From positions 1 to 49,369 of the forward strand of contig DATELA010000049.1 in assembly GCA_035277145.1 (NCBI GenBank): a stretch of DNA of 49,369 bases. Direction: 5' to 3'. Position 1 is the first letter of the stretch. Every line of letters starts with the position of its first letter. The DNA is from DASRAP01 sp035277145 (GTDB taxonomy: Bacteria > Gemmatimonadota > Gemmatimonadetes > Gemmatimonadales > Gemmatimonadaceae). The notes beneath the pieces are model-generated. The model did no database searches, was not told where the DNA came from, and saw only the letters and a program-made list of their open reading frames with translations. The translations under genes were made by a program, and so were the position numbers. This document shows, one piece after another, positions 41,182-49,060 of this stretch.

Positions 41182-42674
41182 TGCGACGTTCACGAGACCA
41201 CTCCACCGCGAACACTCCAATGCGATCTCGATACACGCTCACTCTCGCGTTCGTACTTCTTGCACACGCGACGACGGCAGATGCACAAGTCACCGCGAGC
41301 GAAGTTGCGGCGCGGCGCGATTCGCTCGCGGCACGCATCGACAGCGGGGTGGTCGTCGCGTTTGGTGGCCGCACGCTGGTGCACGATTTCTCGACGTTCT
41401 ACCAACTCCCGGCATTCCGGTATCTCACCGAGTTGAATGAACCGGACGCTGTGTTCGTAATGGTTGTTCGCGCAAAGCGTGGAGCGAGCACGCTGTTTCT
41501 TTCGCCCATCAATCCGCGCACCGCGTTCTACTACGGTACGCGCACGGATTCCACGAACTCGCGCCAGCGCACGGGCATCGCGGGGCGTTCGATTGCCGCG
41601 TTGCAGCGGACGCTCGACTCGCTCGCTCGGACCGGACTTCCCTTCTATTCGCTTGCGGATTTCGAAGACGCAGACTTTGCGTCGTCCGACACACTGACGC
41701 GCGGCCAGCAGTTCATGAAGGCGTTGGCGGGACGCCATGCGGGGCTCGTTGTGCGCGATGCACATCGCGTCGTGAACGAGTTGCGTGCGCGCAAAAGCAG
41801 CGCCGAGCTGGCGCTGTTGCGTCGCGCGATCGAGATCAGCGCTGAAGGGCACAAAGCCGGCATGGTATTGCCGAACCCTCGTCACGAGTACGAACTGCGC
41901 GCTGCGATCGAGGGCACGTTTATCCGACTTGGCGCGGAGCGACCCGGCTACGGTTCCATCGTTGGCTCCGGCGCGAACGGCACCGTTCTGCATTACATGA
42001 AGGACACCGGCCCCGCGAATCCGGGAGAGGTCGTCGTGATCGACGCTGCGGCTGAGTACCGTGGCTATTCCGCCGACATCACCCGCACGATTCCTGTAAG
42101 CGGCACGTACACGTCCGAGCAGAAACAGCTCTACTCACTCGTGCTCGAAGCACAGAAGGCCGCGGAGCGGTATTCGCAACCCGGCATGCGGCTGCGAGTG
42201 GGTGCGGATTCATCGGTCGCGATTCGCGAACGCGGACTCGCCGCGCTCGGCTTGATCGAGAGCGTGGATGCCACGTTCGATCCGCCATGGCAGACCAATT
42301 GCACCGCGCAACCCGCGCAGTGCCGGCAGTCGAATCTGTGGATGATTCACGGCATCTCGCACGGCATCGGCCTCGCGGTGCACGATCCGATGCAATCGTC
42401 GTTCGGCGAACAAACGCTGAAGATCGGCGACGCGTTCACGATTGAACCCGGCATCTACATCAGCACGCGGGCGCTCGATGCGCTGCCCGACACGCCGAAG
42501 AACCGCGCGTTCATCGCGAAAGTGCGCGCGACAGTGCTGAAGTACGAAAACACCGGTGTGCGCATTGAGGACTGCTACTTCATCACCGACAAGGGACTCG
42601 AGCGCATCAGCGTCGGCGTGCCACGCGAGATCGCGGAGGTAGAAGCGCTTATGAAGAGGCGGGTGGCGCAGTAG
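41178..42674 (+). CDS. Exported M24 family metallopeptidase (aminopeptidase P-like)
   Basis: 498 residues. An N-terminal creatinase/prolidase domain precedes the pita-bread catalytic domain. The five metal ligands are visible: two Asp in VVVIDAAAEYRGYSADITRTIPV, His in GISHGIGLAVHD, Glu in FTIEPGIYIS and Glu in NTGVRIEDCYFIT. It would remove N-terminal residues before Pro. The ATG at 41178 overlaps the antiporter stop; ATG 41220, opening the signal peptide (RSRYTLTLAFVLLAHATTADAQ), may be the true start. A Cys-containing insert (TNCTAQPAQCRQS) precedes the His motif. The stop is followed by an inverted 16-bp repeat block. Confidence 0.92.
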   Translation: MMRRSRDHSTANTPMRSRYTLTLAFVLLAHATTADAQVTASEVAARRDSLAARIDSGVVVAFGGRTLVHDFSTFYQLPAFRYLTELNEPDAVFVMVVRAKRGASTLFLSPINPRTAFYYGTRTDSTNSRQRTGIAGRSIAALQRTLDSLARTGLPFYSLADFEDADFASSDTLTRGQQFMKALAGRHAGLVVRDAHRVVNELRARKSSAELALLRRAIEISAEGHKAGMVLPNPRHEYELRAAIEGTFIRLGAERPGYGSIVGSGANGTVLHYMKDTGPANPGEVVVIDAAAEYRGYSADITRTIPVSGTYTSEQKQLYSLVLEAQKAAERYSQPGMRLRVGADSSVAIRERGLAALGLIESVDATFDPPWQTNCTAQPAQCRQSNLWMIHGISHGIGLAVHDPMQSSFGEQTLKIGDAFTIEPGIYISTRALDALPDTPKNRAFIAKVRATVLKYENTGVRIEDCYFITDKGLERISVGVPREIAEVEALMKRRVAQ

Positions 42675-42683
42675 GCGGGATAC

Positions 42684-42890
42684 CGCTGACTACGAAAACG
42701 ACTAGCGACGAGTACGACTAACTACGAGAACGACTAACTACGAGAACGACGAACTACGAAACCGCTTCAGTCGTTATCGTTTTTAGTCGTTATCGTTTTC
42801 AGTCGTTATCGTTTTCAGTCGTTATCGTTCTCAGTCGTTATCGTTTTTAGTCGTTATCGTTGTCCGTCGTTATCGTCATCAGTCGTTCTG
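42684..42890. repeat. 16-bp tandem repeats in two inverted arms (site H)
   Basis: Five left units (42684-42763; GACTAACTACGAGAAC type) meet seven right units in the opposite orientation (42773-42884; GTTATCGTTTTCAGTC type) across a nine-base joint. The block fills the gap between the convergent M24 and gamma-glutamyltranspeptidase genes, so both mRNAs would run into it. The arms pair imperfectly: the left carries CTACGA where the right, reversed, carries AACGATAAC-type sequence. Confidence 0.93.
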
Positions 42891-42892
42891 GC

Positions 42893-44617
42893 TCAATGCC
42901 CCCCCGCGTGCCCGTCCTTTCGCGGGTCGGACCCTGCGACGTACCCGGCTCCCAGTTTGATGATCGCCTGACTTCCGCCGAACTCGCGCGGACCACCGAT
43001 TTCGGGTGCGTGGCCGAGTGCGCGCAGCGCGCGAAACACACTCTCCGGAATCGCGGGCTCGAGGAGTACGCGCACACCGCTCATGTGACGGAATCGGCCG
43101 GCGTCCATCGACTGCTGCACATCCATGCCGAACACGAGGTGATTCAGCAGGAATTGCACGTGCCCTTGCGCCTGCATCGCGCCGCCCATCAGGCCAAACG
43201 TCATGTACGGTTCGTCGCCCGTTCCGTCGGGCGACGACGTCGCTGATGGTCGCGTGACGAATCCTGGGATGAGCGTATGAAACGGACGCTTGCCTGGCGC
43301 AACGGTGTTCGGAAGGTTCGGCGTGAGCGTGAAACCCATGCCGCGGTCGTGCAGCGCGAATCCTGTGCCCGGCACAACGATGCCTGAACCAAACTCGTCG
43401 AAGATCGAATTGATGAACGACACCATGTTCCCGTCTTTGTCTGCGACGGAGAGGTAGATCGTTTCGCTCGACACGCGCTCCTTGCCGGGCGCGACTCGCG
43501 TGGCCGCTTTCTTCAGGTTGATATGACCACGACGCTCGGCGATGAATGCGTCCGACAACATCTGCTGCGGCGTAAGCGTGACGTGATCGGCGTCGCCGAC
43601 AAACTGCGCGAGATCGGCATACGCGAGCTTTTTTGCCTCGATCAGCACATGCAAATACGCGGCGGAGTTCTGCCCCATCTTCTTCAAGTCGTACGGCTCG
43701 AGCATCCGCAACATTTCCAGAACCGCGATGCCCTGATTGTTCGGCGGCAATTCCCAGACGCGGTAGCCCTTGAACATCGTCGAGATCGGCGTGACCCAGT
43801 TTGGCGCGTTGTTCTTGAGATCGTCGAGCGTGATGAATCCGCCGAGCGCATTCAATCGATCGACGATGCGTTGGCCGAGCGGCCCACCATACAGCGCAGC
43901 CGGTCCCTGCGCCGCGACGTCGCGAAGCGTTTGCGCGTAATCCGGATTCTTGAACAACTCTCCCGCTTTCGGCGCGGAATCGCGCACGAGGAACGTCGCA
44001 CGCGCACCGGAGTCGCGGCGAAGCAACGCAGCCTGTTCAGCCCAGTCCGCCGCGATCACGGGCGTGACGACAAATCCGTCGGTTGCGTAGCGAATGGCCG
44101 GTGCCAGTGCCTGCGCGAGCGTCATGGTGCCGTACTTGTCGAGCAACGCCTGCCACCCGGCGAGTGCGCCAGGCACTGTGACCGACTCGGGTCCGCGCTG
44201 CATGCCGGTGCGCCCGCGCTTCAGCAATTCATCGCGCGTCATCAACGAGCCGGCGCGTCCGCTCGCGTTGATCGCAACGAGCCGCTTTTCTTTCGCGACC
44301 CACACAATCGCAAAGAGATCACCGCCGATTCCGGTCATCATCGGTTCGACGACCGACAGAACTCCAGCCGCGACGATGGCCGCGTCGATTGCGTTGCCAC
44401 CATTCTCGAGCACGCGCAACCCCGCCGTCGTCGCGAGCGGCTGACTCGTCGCAATTGCGCCATTGGGCGCGTACACAGGCGACTTGCCGGCCATCGTGAT
44501 GGGGCGTCGCGGCGCTGACGATTGTGCGCGCGTCACTGACGCAGCGCTGACGGTGATGACGAGCGCACCAAGTGCAACAAAGCGAACATGATTGGTGACG
44601 GAACGAGAAATCAGCAT
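42893..44617 (-). CDS. ggt: Gamma-glutamyltranspeptidase family protein
   Basis: 574 residues with signal peptide (LISRSVTNHVRFVALGALVITVSAASVTRAQ). It is synthesised as one chain and expected to self-cleave before the Thr in SSETIYLSVADKDGNMVSF. The large-subunit part has ATSQPLATTAGLRVLENGGNAIDAAIVAAGVLSVVEPMMTGIGGD, and the small subunit ends with GGSQAIIKLGAGYVAGSDPRKDG. After the catalytic Thr the sequence is I-Y-L-S rather than T-H-Y-S of E. coli Ggt, as in some divergent members, so transpeptidase activity is less sure than hydrolysis. The ATG at 44617 is chosen to open the signal peptide. It hydrolyses glutathione or other gamma-glutamyl compounds in the periplasm. Confidence 0.9.
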   Translation of the reverse strand: MLISRSVTNHVRFVALGALVITVSAASVTRAQSSAPRRPITMAGKSPVYAPNGAIATSQPLATTAGLRVLENGGNAIDAAIVAAGVLSVVEPMMTGIGGDLFAIVWVAKEKRLVAINASGRAGSLMTRDELLKRGRTGMQRGPESVTVPGALAGWQALLDKYGTMTLAQALAPAIRYATDGFVVTPVIAADWAEQAALLRRDSGARATFLVRDSAPKAGELFKNPDYAQTLRDVAAQGPAALYGGPLGQRIVDRLNALGGFITLDDLKNNAPNWVTPISTMFKGYRVWELPPNNQGIAVLEMLRMLEPYDLKKMGQNSAAYLHVLIEAKKLAYADLAQFVGDADHVTLTPQQMLSDAFIAERRGHINLKKAATRVAPGKERVSSETIYLSVADKDGNMVSFINSIFDEFGSGIVVPGTGFALHDRGMGFTLTPNLPNTVAPGKRPFHTLIPGFVTRPSATSSPDGTGDEPYMTFGLMGGAMQAQGHVQFLLNHLVFGMDVQQSMDAGRFRHMSGVRVLLEPAIPESVFRALRALGHAPEIGGPREFGGSQAIIKLGAGYVAGSDPRKDGHAGGH

Positions 44618-44754
44618 GGCGAAGAACGTGCGGCCGGTCCGCGATCCGGTCAACCCGCGCGCTGTGCGGCGAAATGATGTCGCGTGCGCGCTTTCGGTGA
44701 CAGTGTCGCCGCGCATACGTTGTATCGTGGCGGCCTACTCCTTCGGACCTTCCG

Positions 44755-45228
44755 ATGATTGTGACCGCTAAACTGTCCAAAGAACTGTACAACCGGCTCG
44801 GCGAGCGCGTCGCCAATGAGTTGGTCGTATGGTTCAACTCGGTGAGTGAGATGTATCGCAGCGATCTTCGCGAGTTCAATGAAATGAACTTTTCGCGGTT
44901 CGACGCGACGCTCGAGCAGCGCCTTGCACAGTTCGAGGCGAAACTCGAACGCCGGCTTGCGCAGTCTGATGCCAAACTGGAGCGCCGGCTTGCGCAGTCT
45001 GATGCAACACTGGAGCGCCGGCTTGCGCAGTCTGATGCCAAACTGGAGCGCCTGGCGCAGGCCACCGCGCAACTTGAACAGCGCCTCACGTCTCTCGATG
45101 TGGACCGACGTTTCGCCGCACTGGACGTGAAGATAGAACGCGTGTTTGCAGACCACCTCAAGTGGTCGTTCGTATTCTGGCTCGGCACGATCGGCGCGAT
45201 CATTGCGAGCGCTACGCTCAAGCCCTAA
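44755..45228 (+). CDS. Coiled-coil membrane-tail protein with 33-bp internal repeats
   Basis: 157 residues. The N-terminal segment (TAKLSKELYNRLGERVANELVVWFNSVSEMYRSDLREFNEMNF) leads into four 11-residue repeats close to LERRLAQSDAK at about residues 59-102. At DNA level these are 33-bp near-identical copies (44938-45057). The heptad-like spacing predicts a long coiled coil. The C terminus HLKWSFVFWLGTIGAIIASATLKP is one membrane segment. This resembles DUF1640-type tail-anchored coiled-coil proteins, function unknown. The near-perfect DNA copies show recent expansion. It ends 12 bases before the S9 peptidase gene. Confidence 0.82.
   Translation: MIVTAKLSKELYNRLGERVANELVVWFNSVSEMYRSDLREFNEMNFSRFDATLEQRLAQFEAKLERRLAQSDAKLERRLAQSDATLERRLAQSDAKLERLAQATAQLEQRLTSLDVDRRFAALDVKIERVFADHLKWSFVFWLGTIGAIIASATLKP
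44938..45057 (+). repeat. 33-bp tandem repeats within the coiled-coil gene
   Basis: Consecutive near-identical 33-bp copies built on CTGGAGCGCCGGCTTGCGCA encode the repeated LERRLAQSDAK. The frame is kept because 33 is a multiple of three. Copy number is likely to vary between strains (inference). Confidence 0.85.
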
Positions 45229-45240
45229 ACGGAGTTTTTC

Positions 45241-47526
45241 ATGACGCTGTTCCGCACCGCCGTGGTCTTCGGTTGCCTCTCAGCCGGGACGCTCTCCGCG
45301 CAATCAACGAAGCGCGCGTTTCAACCTGCCGACTGGTATCGGCTCACGACGCTGAGCGCGCCGGCGCTCTCGCCGGATGGAAACACCGTCGCATTCGTCG
45401 TCACCACGGTGCGCGAAGCGGAGAACAAGCGGCACCAGGAAGTCTGGGTGCAATCGGTGAGCGGTGGCGCCGCGCGACGCGTGACAGCACCTGCGTTCGA
45501 AAGCAGCGCGCCACGCTGGTCCGACGACGGCAACACACTGTACTTCACATCGCCACGCCCGGGTGCACGCAGTTCGCTGTGGGCAATCAGAATGAACGAA
45601 GGCGGCGAAGCATTTCAGCCGGAGTCCGCACCGCCAGCGAGCGCTGCGCCGGGCAGTCAGCCAACCGACCGGAGCTTCACAATCACGAGCGCCGCAAACG
45701 CTCCGACGCCCGGTGCGGGTGGCCGCGGTGGACGCTGCGGCGGCCGCGGTGATGCGCCCGACTCAACAACCGTTCCGCTGAACCCGAACGATCCGTACGC
45801 GCGCATGTTGCCGATGGCGCGTCCCCCGCAGAATTCGATCACGAAGCCGCTCGACCCCGCACGCTTCGACGGACGGCACATCACGGACGAACGCTACAAG
45901 TCGAACGACGCCGGTTTCATCCCGAGCACCGGCCGCGGCGGCCGTGGTGGCGCTGACAGTGCAAATGCCGCACGCCCTGCGCAGTTGTTCATTCAGCGCG
46001 GTACGGCCGAACGCGTTGCACTCACGAATGCGAATTACTCGCACCGCACGCCGGTCGTATCGCCCGATGGCAAGTGGGTGGTGTTCTCCGCCGATCCGCG
46101 TCTCCGTTCTGATTCCGCGGTCAACAAAGAGCGCGACTCCGTCGCGAAGCTCCCATTCAGCCGCGCGCGCGACGAAGCCGATCGCAATGACGCCGAGCTG
46201 TTCGTGCTGAACATCGCGGCCTGTGAAGCGAAGAGCGCAGAGTGCCGTCCGCGCAAGATCGAGTACGCAGGCAGCGAATCAGGAATGATTTGGTCACCCG
46301 ACAGCAAACAGATCGCGTTCATCGGTCGCACGAATCGGTTTGGATCGGGACGCCTGTTCATTGCGCCAGGCGACGGCGGACGCGCGCAAGACGTGCACGG
46401 TGCGTGGGTCTATGAGCCGGGCAACATGGAATGGTGGACCGACGGCAGCATTCGGATGCAAACGTCGACCGGTGGCGCGACGGGGTTGTGGAAGTTCGAC
46501 GTCGCGAGCAAGCGCATAACGCCGATCGTCGCCGGACGTCGCAACGTCAGCGGCATCTTGTACGACAAGGCACGCACGAAGCTCGTGTATCTCGCGACAG
46601 ACCAATCGCATCCCGTCGAACTGTTCACGTCGAACATCGACGGCGCGAACGAACGCAAACTCACGGACTTCAATGGCAAGCTGAACTCCGAGATCGCGTG
46701 GGCCGACGGCGAACGCTTCACGTACAAGTCGGTCGACAATCTCGAAATCGAAGCGTGGCTGATGAAGCCGTACGGCTACGTCGAAGGCAAGAAGTATCCC
46801 GTCGTCCTGTACATCCACGGCGGGCCACACTCCGCATATGGCGAAGGCTGGTTCGACGAATTCCAGAATCTCACCGGCGCGGGGATGTTCGTGTTGTTCA
46901 CGAATCCGCGCGGATCGAGCGGCACCAATGGCACGTTCACGAACGCGAGCCGCGGCGACTGGGGCGGCAAGGACTACATCGATCTCATGAAAGCCGTCGA
47001 TATCGTCGCCAAACGCGTCGACATCGATTCGACACGCATGGGTGTCACCGGCGGATCGTACGGTGGATTCATGACCGCGTGGGTCACAACCAAGACGACG
47101 CGATTCAAAGCCGCGCAAGCCGATCGCATGATCAGCGATTGGACGTCGTGGTGGGGCGTGTCGGACGCGCAGGGTCTCACTAACAACGAATTTTTCGGCA
47201 AGCCATGGGAGAATCAGGCGATGTACGACTCGCTCTCGCCCATTCGCCACGTGAAGAACGTCAAGACGCCGACGCTCATCGTGCAATCCGAAGAAGATCA
47301 TCGCACACCGATGGCGACCGCCGAGATGTGGTACATGTCGCTCAAAGTGCTGAATGTGCCCGCTGAAATCGTGCGGTATCCGCGGTCGACGCACGAGCTC
47401 TCGCGCTCCGGTGAACCGTGGCTCCTTGTCGACCGCCTTGGCCGGTTGCGTCAGTGGTTCACGCACTGGCTGATCGATGCGCCGCAAGCAACCGCGACGC
47501 CAACGTCTCAGCAAACACCACGATGA
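45241..47526 (+). CDS. Exported S9 family prolyl oligopeptidase-type peptidase
   Basis: 761 residues with signal peptide (TLFRTAVVFGCLSAGTLSAQ). The N-terminal half is a WD40-like beta propeller (ALSPDGNTVAFVVTTVREAEN, VVSPDGKWVVFSAD, IWSPDSKQIAFIGR), and the C-terminal half an alpha/beta hydrolase. The catalytic triad is Ser606 in GGSYGGFM, Asp686 in QSEEDHRTP and His718 in RSTHELSR. It contains two Gly/Arg tracts, including GAGGRGGRCGGRGDAPD near residue 160. It would cleave peptides at the periplasm. The stop overlaps the next gene (ATGA). Confidence 0.94.
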   Translation: MTLFRTAVVFGCLSAGTLSAQSTKRAFQPADWYRLTTLSAPALSPDGNTVAFVVTTVREAENKRHQEVWVQSVSGGAARRVTAPAFESSAPRWSDDGNTLYFTSPRPGARSSLWAIRMNEGGEAFQPESAPPASAAPGSQPTDRSFTITSAANAPTPGAGGRGGRCGGRGDAPDSTTVPLNPNDPYARMLPMARPPQNSITKPLDPARFDGRHITDERYKSNDAGFIPSTGRGGRGGADSANAARPAQLFIQRGTAERVALTNANYSHRTPVVSPDGKWVVFSADPRLRSDSAVNKERDSVAKLPFSRARDEADRNDAELFVLNIAACEAKSAECRPRKIEYAGSESGMIWSPDSKQIAFIGRTNRFGSGRLFIAPGDGGRAQDVHGAWVYEPGNMEWWTDGSIRMQTSTGGATGLWKFDVASKRITPIVAGRRNVSGILYDKARTKLVYLATDQSHPVELFTSNIDGANERKLTDFNGKLNSEIAWADGERFTYKSVDNLEIEAWLMKPYGYVEGKKYPVVLYIHGGPHSAYGEGWFDEFQNLTGAGMFVLFTNPRGSSGTNGTFTNASRGDWGGKDYIDLMKAVDIVAKRVDIDSTRMGVTGGSYGGFMTAWVTTKTTRFKAAQADRMISDWTSWWGVSDAQGLTNNEFFGKPWENQAMYDSLSPIRHVKNVKTPTLIVQSEEDHRTPMATAEMWYMSLKVLNVPAEIVRYPRSTHELSRSGEPWLLVDRLGRLRQWFTHWLIDAPQATATPTSQQTPR

Positions 47527-47978
47527 AACGCATCGCGTTGCTGTTCGCGCTGACCGTGACTACCGCGCAGGCGCAACAACGAACAGCCGCGGCAGACTCC
47601 GCCGCTGTGGTTGACGTCGCGACGAGGTTCCACGCGGCGCTGGCCACCGGCGACAGCACCGCCGCTCTCGCCTTGCTCACCGACGATGTCACCATTCTCG
47701 AATCGGGTGGCGCAGAGACGCGTGCGCAGTATCGCGAACATCATCTACCGGCCGATATCGCGTACGCGAAAGCGGTGAAGTCGACGCGCGCGATTCAGAA
47801 GGTCGTTGTAAGCGGCGACGTGGCGTGGCTCGCGGCAACCAGCACGACAACCGGCGAGTTCAACGGACGCGCAGTGAATTCAAGCGGCGCGGAAACAATC
47901 GTGTTCGCACGAACGGCGCAGGGCTGGAAGATTTCGTCGGTACACTGGTCGTCGCGCGCGCGACGCGGAGCGCCCTAG
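47523..47978 (+). CDS. Exported NTF2-like protein (DUF4440 type)
   Basis: 151 residues. The signal peptide KRIALLFALTVTTAQAQ is followed by VVDVATRFHAALATGDSTAALALLTDDVTILESGGAETRAQYREHHLPADIAYAKAVKS and FARTAQGWKISSVHWSSR, the alpha+beta cone fold of the SnoaL/NTF2-like group. Ligand or enzymatic role unknown. It is coupled to the S9 peptidase gene through an ATGA overlap and overlaps the convergent class V aminotransferase gene at 47975-47978. Confidence 0.86.
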   Translation: MKRIALLFALTVTTAQAQQRTAAADSAAVVDVATRFHAALATGDSTAALALLTDDVTILESGGAETRAQYREHHLPADIAYAKAVKSTRAIQKVVVSGDVAWLAATSTTTGEFNGRAVNSSGAETIVFARTAQGWKISSVHWSSRARRGAP

Positions 47979-49060
47979 GCCCGAAGCGCCGCAGCGCATG
48001 CATCCAAACACGGATTCAGCGTCGCGAGCGTGTGATCCCCCATGTGGCCGATGCGGATCGTGCTCTCCTTGAGCTTCGCGTAGCCGTTTCCAATCGTGAA
48101 TCCGCGTTCGGCCACGGCGTCGACGACGCGAGAACCACTCATTCCGCTCGGTAACGCAACCGCGGTTACCGTTGGCGAGCGATGGCCGGTCGCGGCAAGC
48201 ACGCGAACATCGACACCGAGTGACGCGCGGGTTTCATCAACCCATGCATGCGTGCGCTCGGCCATAGCGCGATGCCGCGCCCAGCGCGCACCAAATCCGT
48301 CGGGCCCGATGTCGGCCAATTGCTTCTCGAGTGCGAACATCAGCGAGACCGCCGGCGTGTTCGGCATCTGATTCTTTTTCGCGAACTCGGCGAATTCGAC
48401 GAGATCGAAGTACACGCCGCGATCGCGTGCTTTGGGTGCCTCAGCAAGAAACCGTTCGCTTGCGACCGCGAACGCGAGGCCGGGCGGAACCGCGAGCGCT
48501 TTCTGCGACCCCGTGAGCGCGTAGTCGAACTCCCATGCGTCAAAGCGGAACTCCGCGCCGCCAATACCGCTCACGCTGTCGACGAGACACGCCACACCAC
48601 GCGCCCGCGCGACCGCGCACAACGCGCGCACATCGTTCAGCGCGCCCGTCGATGTCTCCGAGTGCACAACCGTCATCGCTGCGTAGTCGCGCTTCGACAA
48701 GCGCTCGCCCAGTTCAGCGACGTCGTGCACCGTTCCCCACTCCACGTCGTACCGGTCAACTTCGCGCCCGCACGCCGCGGCGATCTTTGCGTATCGCCCG
48801 GAGAATGCGCCGTTCACCAGCGACAACACAGGCCCGGGACGCGCGCATCGCACGCCCATCTCCATGAATCCCGTCGCCGAACACGTTCCGATGAGCACCG
48901 GACGCTGAGTACCGAACGCCGCGCGCAATCCGGCCTGCAAATGCTCGGCGAGTTCCTCGAACGCGCGGCCGCGATGCGCAATCACCGGACGCGTCATCGC
49001 GTTCAATACTTCTCGCCGCACTTCTGTGGGGCCGGGAACGAAGAATGTTCCGAAGCTCAT
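47975..49060 (-). CDS. Class V PLP-dependent aminotransferase (SGAT/SerC-like)
   Basis: 361 residues. FFVPGPTEVRREVLNAMTRPVIAHRGRAFEEL at the start, VLIGTCSATGFMEMGVRC, VVHSETSTGALNDVRAL, CLVDSVSGIGGAEFRFDAWEFDYALTGSQKALAVPPGLAF with the PLP Lys, and FTIGNGYAKLKESTIRIGHMGD at the end are family features. Related proteins act as serine:glyoxylate or alanine:glyoxylate aminotransferases and, in some lineages, as phosphoserine aminotransferase. The overlapping HAD phosphatase gene upstream (ATGA) favours the phosphoserine route (inference). Confidence 0.9.
   Translation of the reverse strand: MSFGTFFVPGPTEVRREVLNAMTRPVIAHRGRAFEELAEHLQAGLRAAFGTQRPVLIGTCSATGFMEMGVRCARPGPVLSLVNGAFSGRYAKIAAACGREVDRYDVEWGTVHDVAELGERLSKRDYAAMTVVHSETSTGALNDVRALCAVARARGVACLVDSVSGIGGAEFRFDAWEFDYALTGSQKALAVPPGLAFAVASERFLAEAPKARDRGVYFDLVEFAEFAKKNQMPNTPAVSLMFALEKQLADIGPDGFGARWARHRAMAERTHAWVDETRASLGVDVRVLAATGHRSPTVTAVALPSGMSGSRVVDAVAERGFTIGNGYAKLKESTIRIGHMGDHTLATLNPCLDACAAALRA

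Noticed and set aside
7928..42890. The 14- and 16-bp arrays as CRISPR arrays
   Set aside because: Units are contiguous with no spacers, too short for CRISPR repeats, and there are no cas genes in the window.
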